Assembly (NCBI GenBank): GCA_028023455.1
Contig: JAQFVV010006274.1
Span: forward strand, 3,100,001-3,164,000
DNA: 64,000 bases
Reading direction: 5' to 3'
Source: Epiperipatus broadwayi
Taxonomy: Eukaryota > Onychophora > Udeonychophora > Euonychophora > Peripatidae
The position numbers and the translations under genes are program-made. This document shows, piece after piece, positions 49,122-60,059 of the stretch (within the stretch, counting starts at the first letter, position 1; each line of letters opens with the position of its first letter). The notes below the pieces were generated by a model, which was not told where the DNA came from, ran no database searches, and worked only from the letters and a program-made list of their open reading frames with translations.

Positions 49122-49545
49122 TGATAATTCAAAACTCTTGATGTGTTTTTCTATAGACAACTTTCAATTAAACATGTCTTCTCACATATTTATAAACATG
49201 TTTGCTCATTTACACATAAGTTTATATTTACACCTACCATGAAACACCTACATATGTCTACACTTATCTGTATTTTAAATGATATTAATATAGCCTGAAC
49301 TAAACGACCATGCAGCATCTCCATGAATTCAAAACTCAGGATAATGGAAATGAAATATGGCTTGGATGAGATCTGAGTTAGGTATATATTTAATATTAAG
49401 TTGATACTTAACCTCTCTTTTCCTAGGAATGAAATCAATGTGTGTGTGATATATATAGGTATAAAGATCAAATATATACTTTGTTATTCATTGTGATGAC
49501 CTAGATAAGCTATTTTCATACCAGGTAAAAGCCCATTCTATTATA
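49122..49545 (+). repeat. Right LTR
   Basis: This is the partner of the left LTR, starting TGATAATTCAAAACTCTTG. The last bases have degenerated into an AT/GT run. The upstream AATAAAACAAACAGA is a weak polypurine tract. Confidence 0.85.
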
Positions 49546-50063
49546 TATATATATATATGTGTGTGTGCATGTATGTATATGATAATTTAATATTTTAACA
49601 CATAGATGAAAATATTTAAATTAATGATGTATTCCATTTTAAAGTATATTAAAATTTGCAGCCACAATATTTTTTTCAAATATAGCAGCTAATTAAATTA
49701 GCTGTACATATTCAGAACACACACTCACTGCAAAGTAAAATGCAATAAAAAAACTGGTCATTTTTTGACTATTACTCAAGTTGTTATCTGAGTTGTTAGA
49801 GTTATGGGAATGAGAAATAAAGTATTTCAAACTTCCCTTAATTCTCATAGAAAATCAAGACCTATGCCCCTCCATGGCAGGTTGAGTAGGATAAATTAAT
49901 ATGTTTTAACGGATTAATATATATGGGAATATTTAAATTAGAAGTATATATTCTTATTCTTATTCTTTACTTTCTTTTCATTTCTTCATATATTCATATA
50001 GATTGCTTATAATAACTTTCATATACTCTTTAGTGCAAACATTTTTTTATAAAACTTTATTTT

Positions 50064-50101
50064 CCTGACAGTTTCCACTGTCCAGCAGTATTCACCAGAG
50101 C
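50064..50101 (-). ncRNA. Hammerhead-like motif (family E, left arm)
   Basis: On the minus strand: GCT, CTGGTGA (core A6 changed to G), helix II ACTG/CAGT with loop CTGGA, intact GAAAC, TGTC, AGG. Helix III and helix I are minimal, so the call depends on comparison with the sibling copies. Confidence 0.45.
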
Positions 50102-50130
50102 ATTTTCAATTTTCTCTACCTCTTTATTTT

Positions 50131-50169
50131 CCTGGCAATTTTGACTGTCTAGCAGTCCTCATCAGAGCT
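50131..50169 (-). ncRNA. Hammerhead-like motif (family E, middle)
   Basis: On the minus strand: AGCT, CTGATGA, perfect 5-bp helix II GACTG/CAGTC with loop CTAGA, AAAA for GAAA, then TTGCC and AGG. Confidence 0.45.
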
Positions 50170-50194
50170 ACCTTTTGTAGAGAAAATTGAAAAT

Positions 50195-50232
50195 GTTCTG
50201 ATGAAGACTGCTGGACAGCCAAAACTGTCAGG
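50195..50232 (+). ncRNA. Hammerhead-like motif (family E, right arm)
   Basis: CTGATGA at 50198-50204, helix II GACTG/CAGCC with loop CTGGA (one mismatch), AAAAC for GAAAC, TGTC, AGG. Confidence 0.45.
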
Positions 50233-50424
50233 AAAATAAAAAAGTTTTATTTTAAAAAATTTTGCATTAAAGTGTAAATGAGAAGAGTTATTATAAGCAA
50301 TATATACGAATATTTAAATTAATGAGGTATCCCTTTTTGAATTTATTAAAATCTGAGATCTCAATTTGTTATATTTGAAAGTTGTGATTGCAGATATTAA
50401 TAGTTTTAAAAATAGAATTTGTAC

Positions 50425-50476
50425 AGAGAACTGTGTACGTGTGGATATATAGAGAACTGTGTACGTGTGGATATAT
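50425..50476. repeat. Perfect 26-bp tandem duplication
   Basis: Two identical units starting AGAGAACTGTGTACG are followed by an AT run. Confidence 0.92.
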
Positions 50477-53400
50477 TTATAATATATATATATATATATA
50501 CTTTATTTCTCTTCCAGTAAGTCAATTTACATATTAGATGTGGTGAGTAATTTGATAAGTTAAATTTTACTATGTCTAAATAAAAAGAATTTTAATTCAC
50601 TTTAAAACATCAATTAGGTTAGTTTTGTAATTTTATGTTTTAAATCCATATATTTAATATTTGTATTAATGTAGAGCTCAGTTTTAGTTTAAAATACAAT
50701 TATACACTAGTTGTAGTTTTTAATTATATATAAAGTAAGTTTAAAATAATCTGATAGTATTTTATAATACAAATAGTTTTAGTACAGTTTATTTAAACAT
50801 TTCTAATTAACATTTAAAATTTTACAATTATGTGCGCTTGTGGATAATAATTGTTTTGATTATAATTAATATTAATTGTTTAAAAGTGTTAATATTTAAA
50901 ACTATTTAAACTGCAATATTTTTGTTTAAAAAGAGTTTATTACTCTCTGAAAATATTATGTTTTAAATTTTAAGAACTTCTTTTAAAAAAAGTTTAATTA
51001 ATGTATCCCTGTTGCAATACTTAATTTCTTATTAAATTATAATAAAGTGTAATTTATTATGCAACATTAGTTTATTATATCTATAAAATGCAAACAGTTA
51101 TTTAAAAAAAATTCTATTAATAGAATAATTTCCTTGATGACTAATTAAGGTCGCATTAATTATCAATTAATAATGTCCTAAATCTGTTGATCATCAATTT
51201 TATTAAGATCACACAATTTATCGTATAAATATAACATATCATATATTTATTGATTATTATTCTTCATTCTTCTTCATTCCATCTTTTATAATTAATGGTA
51301 TAATTAACTAACCTGTTAATTTATTCAATATTTGCAATTTAAAATAATGTCTAGATAATATTCTGATGTTGGCCTCCTGCCAATGGCTTAAGTTATCTCA
51401 CTACAGTATATCTTCAAGTATAGACAATGCTAAAACTAACAAACTTATTTCATTAAAGAAAGAAATTAAGATGTAACATTGATATGCTACATCAGAAGAA
51501 ATTCACTTATATAAAAATTATATTGTTAAGAACTTTTTATCAACTCTTAATTTATTGTTTTACTCATGTTTGAATTTAAAATGAACATTGTTGCTAATAT
51601 TTTGATGCAAAAATTACACTTAATTTTATAAATAATTTATTACATTTTAACTCTGAAACTAGTTGTAAGTTTTATCATGATGTGCAGTTATTGCATTCGT
51701 CTGGCTTTACTCTTCATCTTGCTAAATTTTTAACTATAACAAAAATTGACTATTACTAATTTGAGTAATATTTATTCATCATACTAAAATTTTTGGCTAT
51801 AACAAGAATATGAACTATAAGCTGACTTGAAGAATATATTTTTTAAAAAAAATTAAATTTATCGTAAATTATTTTTAATTATGAATATCAGGAAATATAG
51901 TTGCCTTATTTTTAGGTTAAACTATTTGGAAGTAGCTATAAACATTTCTACTTATGAATATATTAGATATATTTGCCTTATCATTATTATGAACTGCTTT
52001 GACAGCGATATGCTTTTATAAAGATTAAAAATAAAGATTAATGCATATCTATGAAGCATATTTTGTTTTGCAAGGATAATGTAAAAAATTAACTCTTTAT
52101 TTCGCATTTATTTTTAGAATAAAAAATATTTGCTTAAATTTTATCTATAGTATTGGAATATCTCATTTGCTGTATAAAATGAATGATGTGCTCTCAATCT
52201 TTATATTGCATTGGAATGCTTTTGTTCTATGTTATTTATAAAAGGTATAATGTGTTTTCAGCTTTGTATTGCTTGATATTATATTATTACTCTATGTTTC
52301 ACCTCCAGTTTTAAATGATTGCTCATCTAATTATAATCTTTAAACCTTAAGGATATTTTAAAATAAAAATTCTGGATTTTAATGTACTAACTGCTTGGAT
52401 TGGAATGTTCTAGAGAGTATTTTAGAATAAGTGACTGTAGAACTTAAAAACTGTCTAAGAGTAGTAATAAAAAAAAAGGAAATTATTTTCTTTTTTAGAT
52501 GTAAAATTATCTATAAGTTTTGTTTTTGTATGATATTTTTGCTAATAATTTATTTATAATTTTATGTGTATCATATAAGAATAGTGGTGTTCTGAAGATA
52601 CATTTGCATTATTGTATCAAAAGATAGTATGATCATTTGGCATAGATTGTTTAATGAATATTGTGAATGAATAAATGTGTATCTGGAGAAGATGTGTTAT
52701 TTTTTATAAATTTATAATTATTATCCAATTTATCAGTCTTTCACATTGCATTTATGGTATTATTATTACATGATAAATAGTGTGAGTGTTTGCAAATATT
52801 TTCTCATATTATTTTGAAATATGCTTTCTATTATATTGGATGATGTTTACGATGGTGGATTGTCATCAAATTTATTTAGGTTAGTGAGATGATATTAATG
52901 CTAATTTTGCACAGTAGATAAATGTTGCTGTTTTATAGTCTCATCATTTTGCCAATCCTATTTATTATTGTTTGAAATAGATGTTGAAGGCATGTGTGTC
53001 ATGACCTTCATCTTTGTTTGCTCTTGGTGTAATCACAATAATTTTTGAAGTGGTAAGTGTGTCAATATTTATGCCTTAAATAGTGGATGTGGGAAGTCTT
53101 TGATAAAACATACTTTGATAAAACATTCTTTATTTAAACTTAAGTAATTATTTTGTATAACCATAGAAAATTATACATTTCCCTCAATTTTATATTGTTC
53201 TTTCATTGGCAACATAGTTTGTTAAACACATTATTTAAAGTTTCTTATACAAATGATATATTTAGAGTGATAGTTAGATCTCAAAAATAAAGTGAGAATT
53301 TCATTTATTCAGAGGTGCTAGATATTTTCTTTATGAAATAAGTAGATTATTATTGTAATTATTTTTTATTTTGAATATATTAAATCTTAAAGTATTGATA

Positions 53401-54639
53401 ATTGTTTATAGTTACTATATTTTATATTATTAATAAAATTTTGTTTTATTCTTAATTTTTGACTTTGTCTTGATATTATCAATTGCACAATTAGAAAATT
53501 TCAATCACACAAATATAATATTCAATTTATAAGAATACATCATTAAAGTTTATATTGTGTAGTACTAAAGTTATTTCAATGCTTAAAGTTCTTTGAATTT
53601 GACTATTTTTATTATAAACAAGCTTTGTATAATCTGTGGGTGTAAATAAAATAACTGGTGTTAACACATGTAGTTTATGTTAGAATGATTTAGAAGAGTA
53701 AATAATATTTTCTTGTATATGGTGTTAGTATGATTCCAACCAGAGATATAAATTATATTTTATTGGCTATAAAATAATGTGTTGGTCACATTCAGTTTTA
53801 TTGTTAGATAGTATGCAATATAAAGTTTTGGCAGATGTAGGATGATTAGGGATTCACTCCTCCTCATTATGCTTAATCTCTAATTAATCTGACACCACAT
53901 AGTGATGTTGTTACAAAATATATAAACTTATTCCAAATCTTTTTCATAATCACTAATACAAATTTATAAAAACTTCTAGCAGATTTAATCTAATATTATA
54001 CCACTAATTATACTTTTAATGTTTGATAGTCATATAAAAAAAATGCATATAGCCCTTATATTCAACAATGCAGTGGTATGTTTTGCTGATGTTATACTAA
54101 AGTTGTATACTTATGTGTATAAAACTACAATTTAATTTGCAAGTGTTAAATTATTTGTAATTACACCTATGAAAGGATTCACTTTAGATGGTATCAAATA
54201 TGTGATTACAAGAAATTTGACACTTGAAAATTAAATTGTAATAGAAGATGATGAAAACATGTGAGAAGTTAAGATGTATGCTAACTGAAAAATATTGGTT
54301 CAGCCAGAATTACATCTTGGGATCATTTATCGTTTTTATATGTCTTTATTCATATATTTCATGTAGGTATAGTGGAATAGAAGTTGAAAGATATATGCAT
54401 ATCTTATGCCATCTTAATATGCCATTGGATTGATATTTTTATTCATTGCATTAATATTTCTTTACTTAGGATTATAAGCTGTAGCCTACTATTCTATGAT
54501 TTTAGAATCATTGAGTTGAGAAAGATAATTTTTTTATATAAAATTTATATTTTAAGTTTGAAAATAGGAAATGTTTTACTTTAAAATTTAAATCGCAATA
54601 TTTTATGATAAAATATTAATAATATTTAAGAAGTCCTTT
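50477..54639. other. Long AT-rich stretch without recognisable genes
   Basis: No element boundary, RNA or coding motif is recognised. The frames at 54248-54584 are short and compositional. Confidence 0.42.
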
Positions 54640-54767
54640 ATGTTTTCCTTTTTTTTTTCATGTGTCATAGCATCGGCCGGGAAGCGAACCCGCTAACCCG
54701 GGACAACTGCTTGTAAGGCAGCAGTGCTGACCACTCGACCACCAACGCTTGACATGTTTTCCTTTTT
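54640..54767 (-). mobile_element. tRNA-derived SINE (family A), best-preserved copy
   Basis: On the minus strand: AAGCGTTGGTGGTCGAGTGG (A box TGGTCGAGTGG), GGGTTCGCTTCCCGG (B box), TGCTATGACACATG and an A tail. Exact 14-bp target duplications ATGTTTTCCTTTTT lie at 54640-54653 and 54754-54767. High CG content and clean boxes suggest this copy is young. Confidence 0.94.
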
Positions 54768-57700
54768 AAATTATTTTTAGTAAGATTTTTAATACAAGTT
54801 AAAATATTTTAAGATAAAGATTTATTTTTTATTTAATTTCTGCTTCATTTTTAAAAATAAAAGAGAAAGAAATTAAAACCAAAACAATATTTTTTGTATT
54901 AAATAAATCTACATGCGTAGAGATAAAAATCACTTATTATTCTCATTCACAATAATCGGTTTAAACTCCAGTTTTTACATTGTAAATAAAATAAATAATT
55001 CCAAATGCTTTGCCTTAAAATTTAGTTTTTGTTCAATGAAACAAATCTGTTAACTTTTTACTTGGAAATAAGAAAAAATCTGCATCACCATTCTCCCAGA
55101 TTAAATAAAATTGTTTCTACGTTTAAATATTCATTTAGCCATAGTAAATTTTCTAGTTAATAACACAAAATTAAATTCAAAAAATCAATATTATTGTATA
55201 TGGTACCTATTACCATAAATAAATAAAAACATACTATAACAAAATATACCCAAATAGTTAAATTTATAAAGGTTGGATAAATTAGACAAAGAACGAAATC
55301 AAAATTCTTTACATAAGATGCAAACATGATGAGACATATCTGTTCACATTTTAAAATATTTAATTTTTTACTATTCTTATTTTATACATAAAATAGAAAT
55401 CATATAAAATGTGTTACAATACTAATCAAAAAACAATATTTTACTAAAATTCTTTCACAACCATGGTTTCATTTATTAACAAATAAATCTTCTCAAGCTA
55501 AGCGATACTAGATTCAAATAACATATATATATACAAACACACAAAACAAAATTTGAATCTATAATAGATTCAAATAACATATATATATACAAACACACAA
55601 AACAAAATAATTTTTCATAATTCTCTTCAAAAATCAACCAACCACCTTGAACATCAAAGAAAGTTTTCATGAGGATTGATGGTCTCATATTCAAGAAGAT
55701 TTATCATCAGTGCTTCTTTAACAAAATAATTTCTTTAAAAAAAATGATTAAGTGTGTGTTAGGAACGGCACAATGGTTCAGGTAAGCTTCATTCAGGAAC
55801 CTTAAAGTCTCAAATCTATCACTTTTCGGTTGTGCTAAACCATATTGGATGTAAATGTATTGACTATTTAATTAAAGACTGTGTAATTTTTATAATTAAA
55901 CACTCAAGCGATATAGATGAGTATTTAAGATTGCTAAATAATTAATGATAAAATAAGCATTTTAAGTATGAAAAATATAAACTTTTCTACACAGGTCATT
56001 ATATTTTAATTGGTTTGATGCAAATAAAATTAATAGTAACAACAAAAATTGAAACTGCTTTTTTTTTCTTTTCTTTTTTTTTATTTATACAAAGCAATAA
56101 CTAGAAAAGATAGATTGTTATTGATGAATATACTTATGTTAGCAGAAAAAAAAAATCATCGTATAAGTTTCTAGAAAAAAAAATATTTTGCTTTTAGATG
56201 TCTTTAAATGAGAATCAATATAAAAAAAATCTTACTGAAGTAAAATTTTTAAAAAATCAAATATTAAATAAAAGAAAAAAAACGTGTACGCACATATATA
56301 TGTATGTATGATAACAATTTGATTTTCATTCCTGTACTTACATCTTTGGCATTATTGATTTTAGATAAATACCTTAATGATTTCTATTAATCATTTACAT
56401 GCTGGAGATCATTATATCATTTTTAATCCAGATATAAAGTTTAAATTCAATTAAAAATGAATAGATCTGGTTTTCTTTTTAAGTGTTACCACATGATATC
56501 ATTAATACAATTTCATCTCTTTTTTCTATCTCTTATATAGTTAAAACTTCCATTTCTGTCATACATTCTTGAAACATATAAATAAAGATTTCATACACAA
56601 AAAGTTATCATTAATTATAAGCTATTTATTCTGCATGCAATAGACTTACCAAAAATATGAACTCAATGTCCTGTACTAAGAACTGTTGGAACAATTCTTA
56701 GCTAAATAAAGCAAAAAAGAAAACTCATTTGGTCAATTGAGTGAAACTTTTTATAATCAGATATAGAGAAAAGTTAATATAACTTGTGCACAGAGCCTTT
56801 TTCTAATGATTGATAATTAGAATTTTATAAATAAAAATGGAAAATTGTTAAAAAATATTATTTTATTGTAGTAGTCTTTAGCAAAAAAATAAAAATGTCT
56901 TCATAGATTTTTATTTATCTAGATTATTTTTTTGTAGATAACATTATTAAACTGCATATTTGATTGGAAATATACTTATAAAATACTTTATTATGTTCAT
57001 ATCCTTTTGTGTTATAATGGATTAATTCTATAGAGTGATAGTAAATAATCCCACTTGGGCATCCATTTAGATGATTAATTGTGTTATTGAATCTTAACAG
57101 AAGACTATAGCTAACTAATGTAGGATATTATAGGCATCAACTTTGTTGATTATTGTAGTTTTGTCAGGAATGTATATATTGAAACAAGAACGCTGTTTCA
57201 CGTGTGTATTTATTCTAAGAGCTAGTTACCCTCCCACCTTAAAAAACAGGCAGATGTATAAAAAGGTCGATCTTATATTTTTTGCTAGAAAAATATAGCA
57301 AAAAGTTTAATTTATGACTTTACAAGAAAATCATTATTTTCTATAACTGAGAAAAGAAAATAATAAAGATAAATCATTATTGATTTTATAGTTTTGGATT
57401 GCGATATGATTTAAATATATCACTCGTATTTATTTAAAGCTGGCATTTATTAAAAATATTACATTTTCAATTTTTGGAATGATGTTGTCAGATAAAATGT
57501 GATAACAGCTTGAGGCAGTCTTAATAAATTAAAAAATATGGCTTAATCTTCATGCTTTCTTATCTATCCCGCTAAAAAAGTAGATTATCCAATCATTGTG
57601 AAGAGAAAGGCAATCGGACTTAAATGAGAGCTGTGGGATGACTAGGATACATGAGCTGAACTGTTTAATCAATCCAGAATCAGAATATATATAGTCAAGT

Positions 57701-58084
57701 TGCAAGTTCAGAGGCAGATTAGATTGAATTTTTTTAAAGTGTATGTTTAAAGAAGATTTTTTTGAAAGATTTTTTGAAAAAGATAATAAGAAAAGTGAAG
57801 AATTAAAAAGTTAAAATTCTTATTTAAGTGTTACTCAACTCTGACTTTCAAGTTATTTTGGAATATAATCTTTACAACCACTGTTAATAATGGAAAAAGA
57901 AGACATTATTAAGGAAATTGTAATGATGGAAGAATAAACCAACAGCTTTGTCTCTTCATCAACCATGATTTTCCAAGATTTTCCTGGATAAACATCATAG
58001 AAAATAAATAATGCCATTTATATGAAATCAACGCCCCCTTTTTACTGCAGCCACATCATGGATTTGAAGAAATAAACCGGATTA
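54768..58084. other. AT-rich DNA; weak promoter-like spots only
   Basis: TATAAAAAGG near 57257 and TATATATAG near 57685, followed about 25 bp later by TTCAGAG, resemble core promoter words. No convincing gene follows; the best frame after 57890 is 15 codons. A 56-bp tandem duplication lies at 55510-55609. Confidence 0.35.
55510..55609. repeat. 56-bp tandem duplication
   Basis: AGATTCAAATAACATATATA recurs at 55510 and 55566 with the following ACAAACACACAAAAC identical. Confidence 0.9.
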
Positions 58085-58560
58085 AGTGAAAGTAATGATT
58101 TTATAAAAATATTAGATATTATATGTGTTTTTAAAAGATAAACAAAACGTCTTTATTATAAATAAAACTAAAATTATATGTGTTTATAAAAGACAAACCA
58201 AACGTCTTTCTTAGAAAAGAAACTAAGATTATGAATAAAAGTAGCTATATGAAAATACGTTTATTATAAATGAAACTAAAATTATGTGTTTATAAAAGAC
58301 AAACAAAACCGTCTTTCTTAGAAAAGAAACTAAGATTATGAATAAAAGTAGCTATATGAAAATATGTTTATTATAAATGAAACTAAAATTATATGTTTAT
58401 AAAAGACAAACCAAACATCTTTCTTAGAAAAGAAACTAAGACTATGAATAAAAGTATCTATAGGAAAATACGTTTATTATAAATGAAACTAAAATTATGT
58501 GTAAATATAGCTACATGAAAATACGTTTATTACTGATAAATTATAAATGAAACTGCTGGT
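58085..58560 (+). repeat. Minisatellite, 106-108 bp period, about four units
   Basis: TTATTATAAA anchors recur at 58153, 58261, 58368 and 58474. Each unit contains AAGACAAACCAAACGTCTTT, itself an inverted pair (AAAGACG/CGTCTTT-like), and CTTAGAAAAGAAACTAAG, a second small hairpin. The units taper into degenerate sequence at both ends. Confidence 0.88.
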
Positions 58561-58714
58561 GAATTTATGTATAAAAATATGTCTGCAGCAGACCAAGTCA
58601 ATATTTATGCTAGAAGAATTATATGTAAATCATAAATGCTTAACTGCAGATTAATGAGATCTAAATAAAATAATAAAATTTATATGTGTGAATATACATC
58701 CATATTTCAAATTA

Positions 58715-59095
58715 TAAATGCTATCAGTTATCTTCATATATTGCATTCCTCTCTGTGAATTAATTAAATAATTAAAATTTTAATTGGTTAAAGAACTTGC
58801 ATTCTTTAATTCCTATTGTACTATTATAAGATACATAATGGATTACAAATAAAATAACTTAAGGTTAACTGGAACTCTGAATTAGACATAAAATGTAAAT
58901 TGTTAAAGAACTTGCATTCTTTAATTCCTATTGCCCTACTACTGGATGTACACCAAGATACACAATGAACTGTAAATAAAATATTTGTTAAATTAATTGG
59001 AACTCTGCATCAGATGCTATCAGTTGTCTCCATTACTCTCTCTGTTGTCTCAACATGTCACACTCCTCTCTGTGAAGTAATTAAATGATTAAAGA
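58715..59095 (+). repeat. Diverged duplications after the minisatellite
   Basis: TTAAAGAACTTGCATTCTTT recurs near 58790 and 58907. ATGCTATCAGTT and CTCTCTGTGAA-TAATTAAAT blocks recur near 58720 and 59015. Confidence 0.7.
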
Positions 59096-59326
59096 TATAA
59101 ACTATTACAGAACTGTTGAGAGAAGGATTTTATTATACTCTCAACAGATTAAATTTTCTAAATCATCTAAAATGTTATTATAAGTAGGCTGAAAGATACA
59201 AAGGACTGTCAATGGAATACTTTGTTTGATGGACATTTATTTAAACCTGTTCTTAAATACAATTATTGTTACTTAAAATTAATCTTAGTTATCCAGTTGT
59301 TCAATTCTATTTTGTTTTTATTGCAT

Positions 59327-59332
59327 CACTCA
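59327..59332 (-). terminator. AATAAA polyadenylation signal
   Basis: The minus-strand hexamer AATAAA lies about 29 bases past the stop codon of the 59361-59603 exon. That implies a very short 3' untranslated region. AATAAA is common by chance in AT-rich DNA, so it counts only with the exon. Confidence 0.4.
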
Positions 59333-59360
59333 TCATTCAGTGCACTTGTTCATGAGAATC

Positions 59361-59603
59361 TCATGCCTCCTGAGCTACATCTGGCATAACTAGACCCAGG
59401 TAAGTCAGGTTGTAGTGAGATGGAACTCTAGTGGCACCATTTGGAAAACCAAACATAGAAATGTCTAGATGCTTCCAGCCTCTATGGTGATACATCCTCT
59501 GATGAGCAGGAAATATTGTTGTAGGGGTAGGGTTTAACATCTGCATTGGGGAATACCAATCGATAGTTCCTTCCTGCAGCATGCCCATCAGGAAATTGTT
59601 AAA
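59361..59603 (-). CDS. Probable terminal coding exon of an unidentified host gene
   Basis: This 80-residue segment ends in TGA and begins directly after CCCTTTTATTACCTCAG, a good splice acceptor with pyrimidine tract, in phase 0. The protein, starting FNNFLMGMLQEGTIDWYSPM, includes LNPTPTTIFP, MYHHRGWKHLDISMFG and HYNLTYLGLVMPDVAQEA. It has a balanced composition with many Trp, His, Pro and Gly, unlike the compositional frames elsewhere, and GC is far above the surroundings. NLT could be an N-glycosylation site. The open frame continues upstream to 59693 through an AT microsatellite, which I take to be intron. I do not recognise the family. Upstream exons must lie at higher coordinates, probably beyond the window. 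A processed pseudogene is less likely because of the acceptor. Confidence 0.6.
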   Translation of the reverse strand, partial: FNNFLMGMLQEGTIDWYSPMQMLNPTPTTIFPAHQRMYHHRGWKHLDISMFGFPNGATRVPSHYNLTYLGLVMPDVAQEA

Positions 59604-60059
59604 CTGAGGTAATAAAAGGGTTGTACAGGGTCCGGTTACAATATATATATATATATGTTCAAAAGATGGCGCTTTACCAAAACCACCGAACAAGTGTAAA
59701 TCCTCATTTATTAATATAATATTGGTCTATATAAATATATTTGAATAAATGCCACCATGACACTATGATATATCCACATTTTAAAATACATTATTAAAGA
59801 AAAAACTTTACTAAGCAAAGTCATAATAATTATTTAAAATTATTGTCATACATTCATCATTTTGAAAGTGTTGGCTATGTATACCAATAATGGTGACATT
59901 GTGAGATCTAAAAAACCAGTAATATTATTATAATATTTTTTTACTCAACATAAAGTTTGAGAGACTACAAATAATATATAGCTCTTAAATAATCACGTGA
60001 TATGTATTTAATCATTTTTCCTTTTGTCTTCTCAAATTAACATTACAATATATATTTGT

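Larger units (their letters stand above)
47540..49545 (+). mobile_element. LTR retrotransposon reduced to leader and gag fragment
   Basis: Two direct repeats of equal length (424 bp) bound a 1158-bp interior. A primer-binding-like TGGCACAACCAATCG begins at 47966, two bases after the left LTR. The interior starts with a 68-bp-period duplication (GTTCCATTACATATGG at 47953 and 48021). It then encodes only a coiled-coil gag-like segment. Protease, RT and integrase are absent, so this is an internally deleted, non-autonomous copy. Its LTR and primer-site style suggests a Ty3-like parent. No target duplication survives because the right LTR ends in an AT microsatellite. Confidence 0.82.
49998..50305. 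repeat. Inverted repeat containing three hammerhead-like cores (family E)
   Basis: Arms of about 120 bp (49998-50120 and 50180-50305) pair imperfectly. A third, minus-strand copy of the core lies between them (50121-50169). Each copy carries the string AAAATAAAG-like end and a CTGATGA-type core. Short direct repeats AATATTTAAATTA recur at 49608, 49927 and 50309, suggesting repeated insertions into the same element. Confidence 0.7.

Noticed and set aside
57250-57720. TATA-box and initiator-like words suggesting a promoter
   Set aside because: TATA words are expected by chance at this base composition, and the following sequence has no usable coding frame or other support.
59485-59512. CTGATGAGCAGGAAA, hammerhead-like words on the plus strand
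   Set aside because: There is no helix II between CTGATGA and GAAA, and the words lie antisense to the probable exon. It is a chance match.
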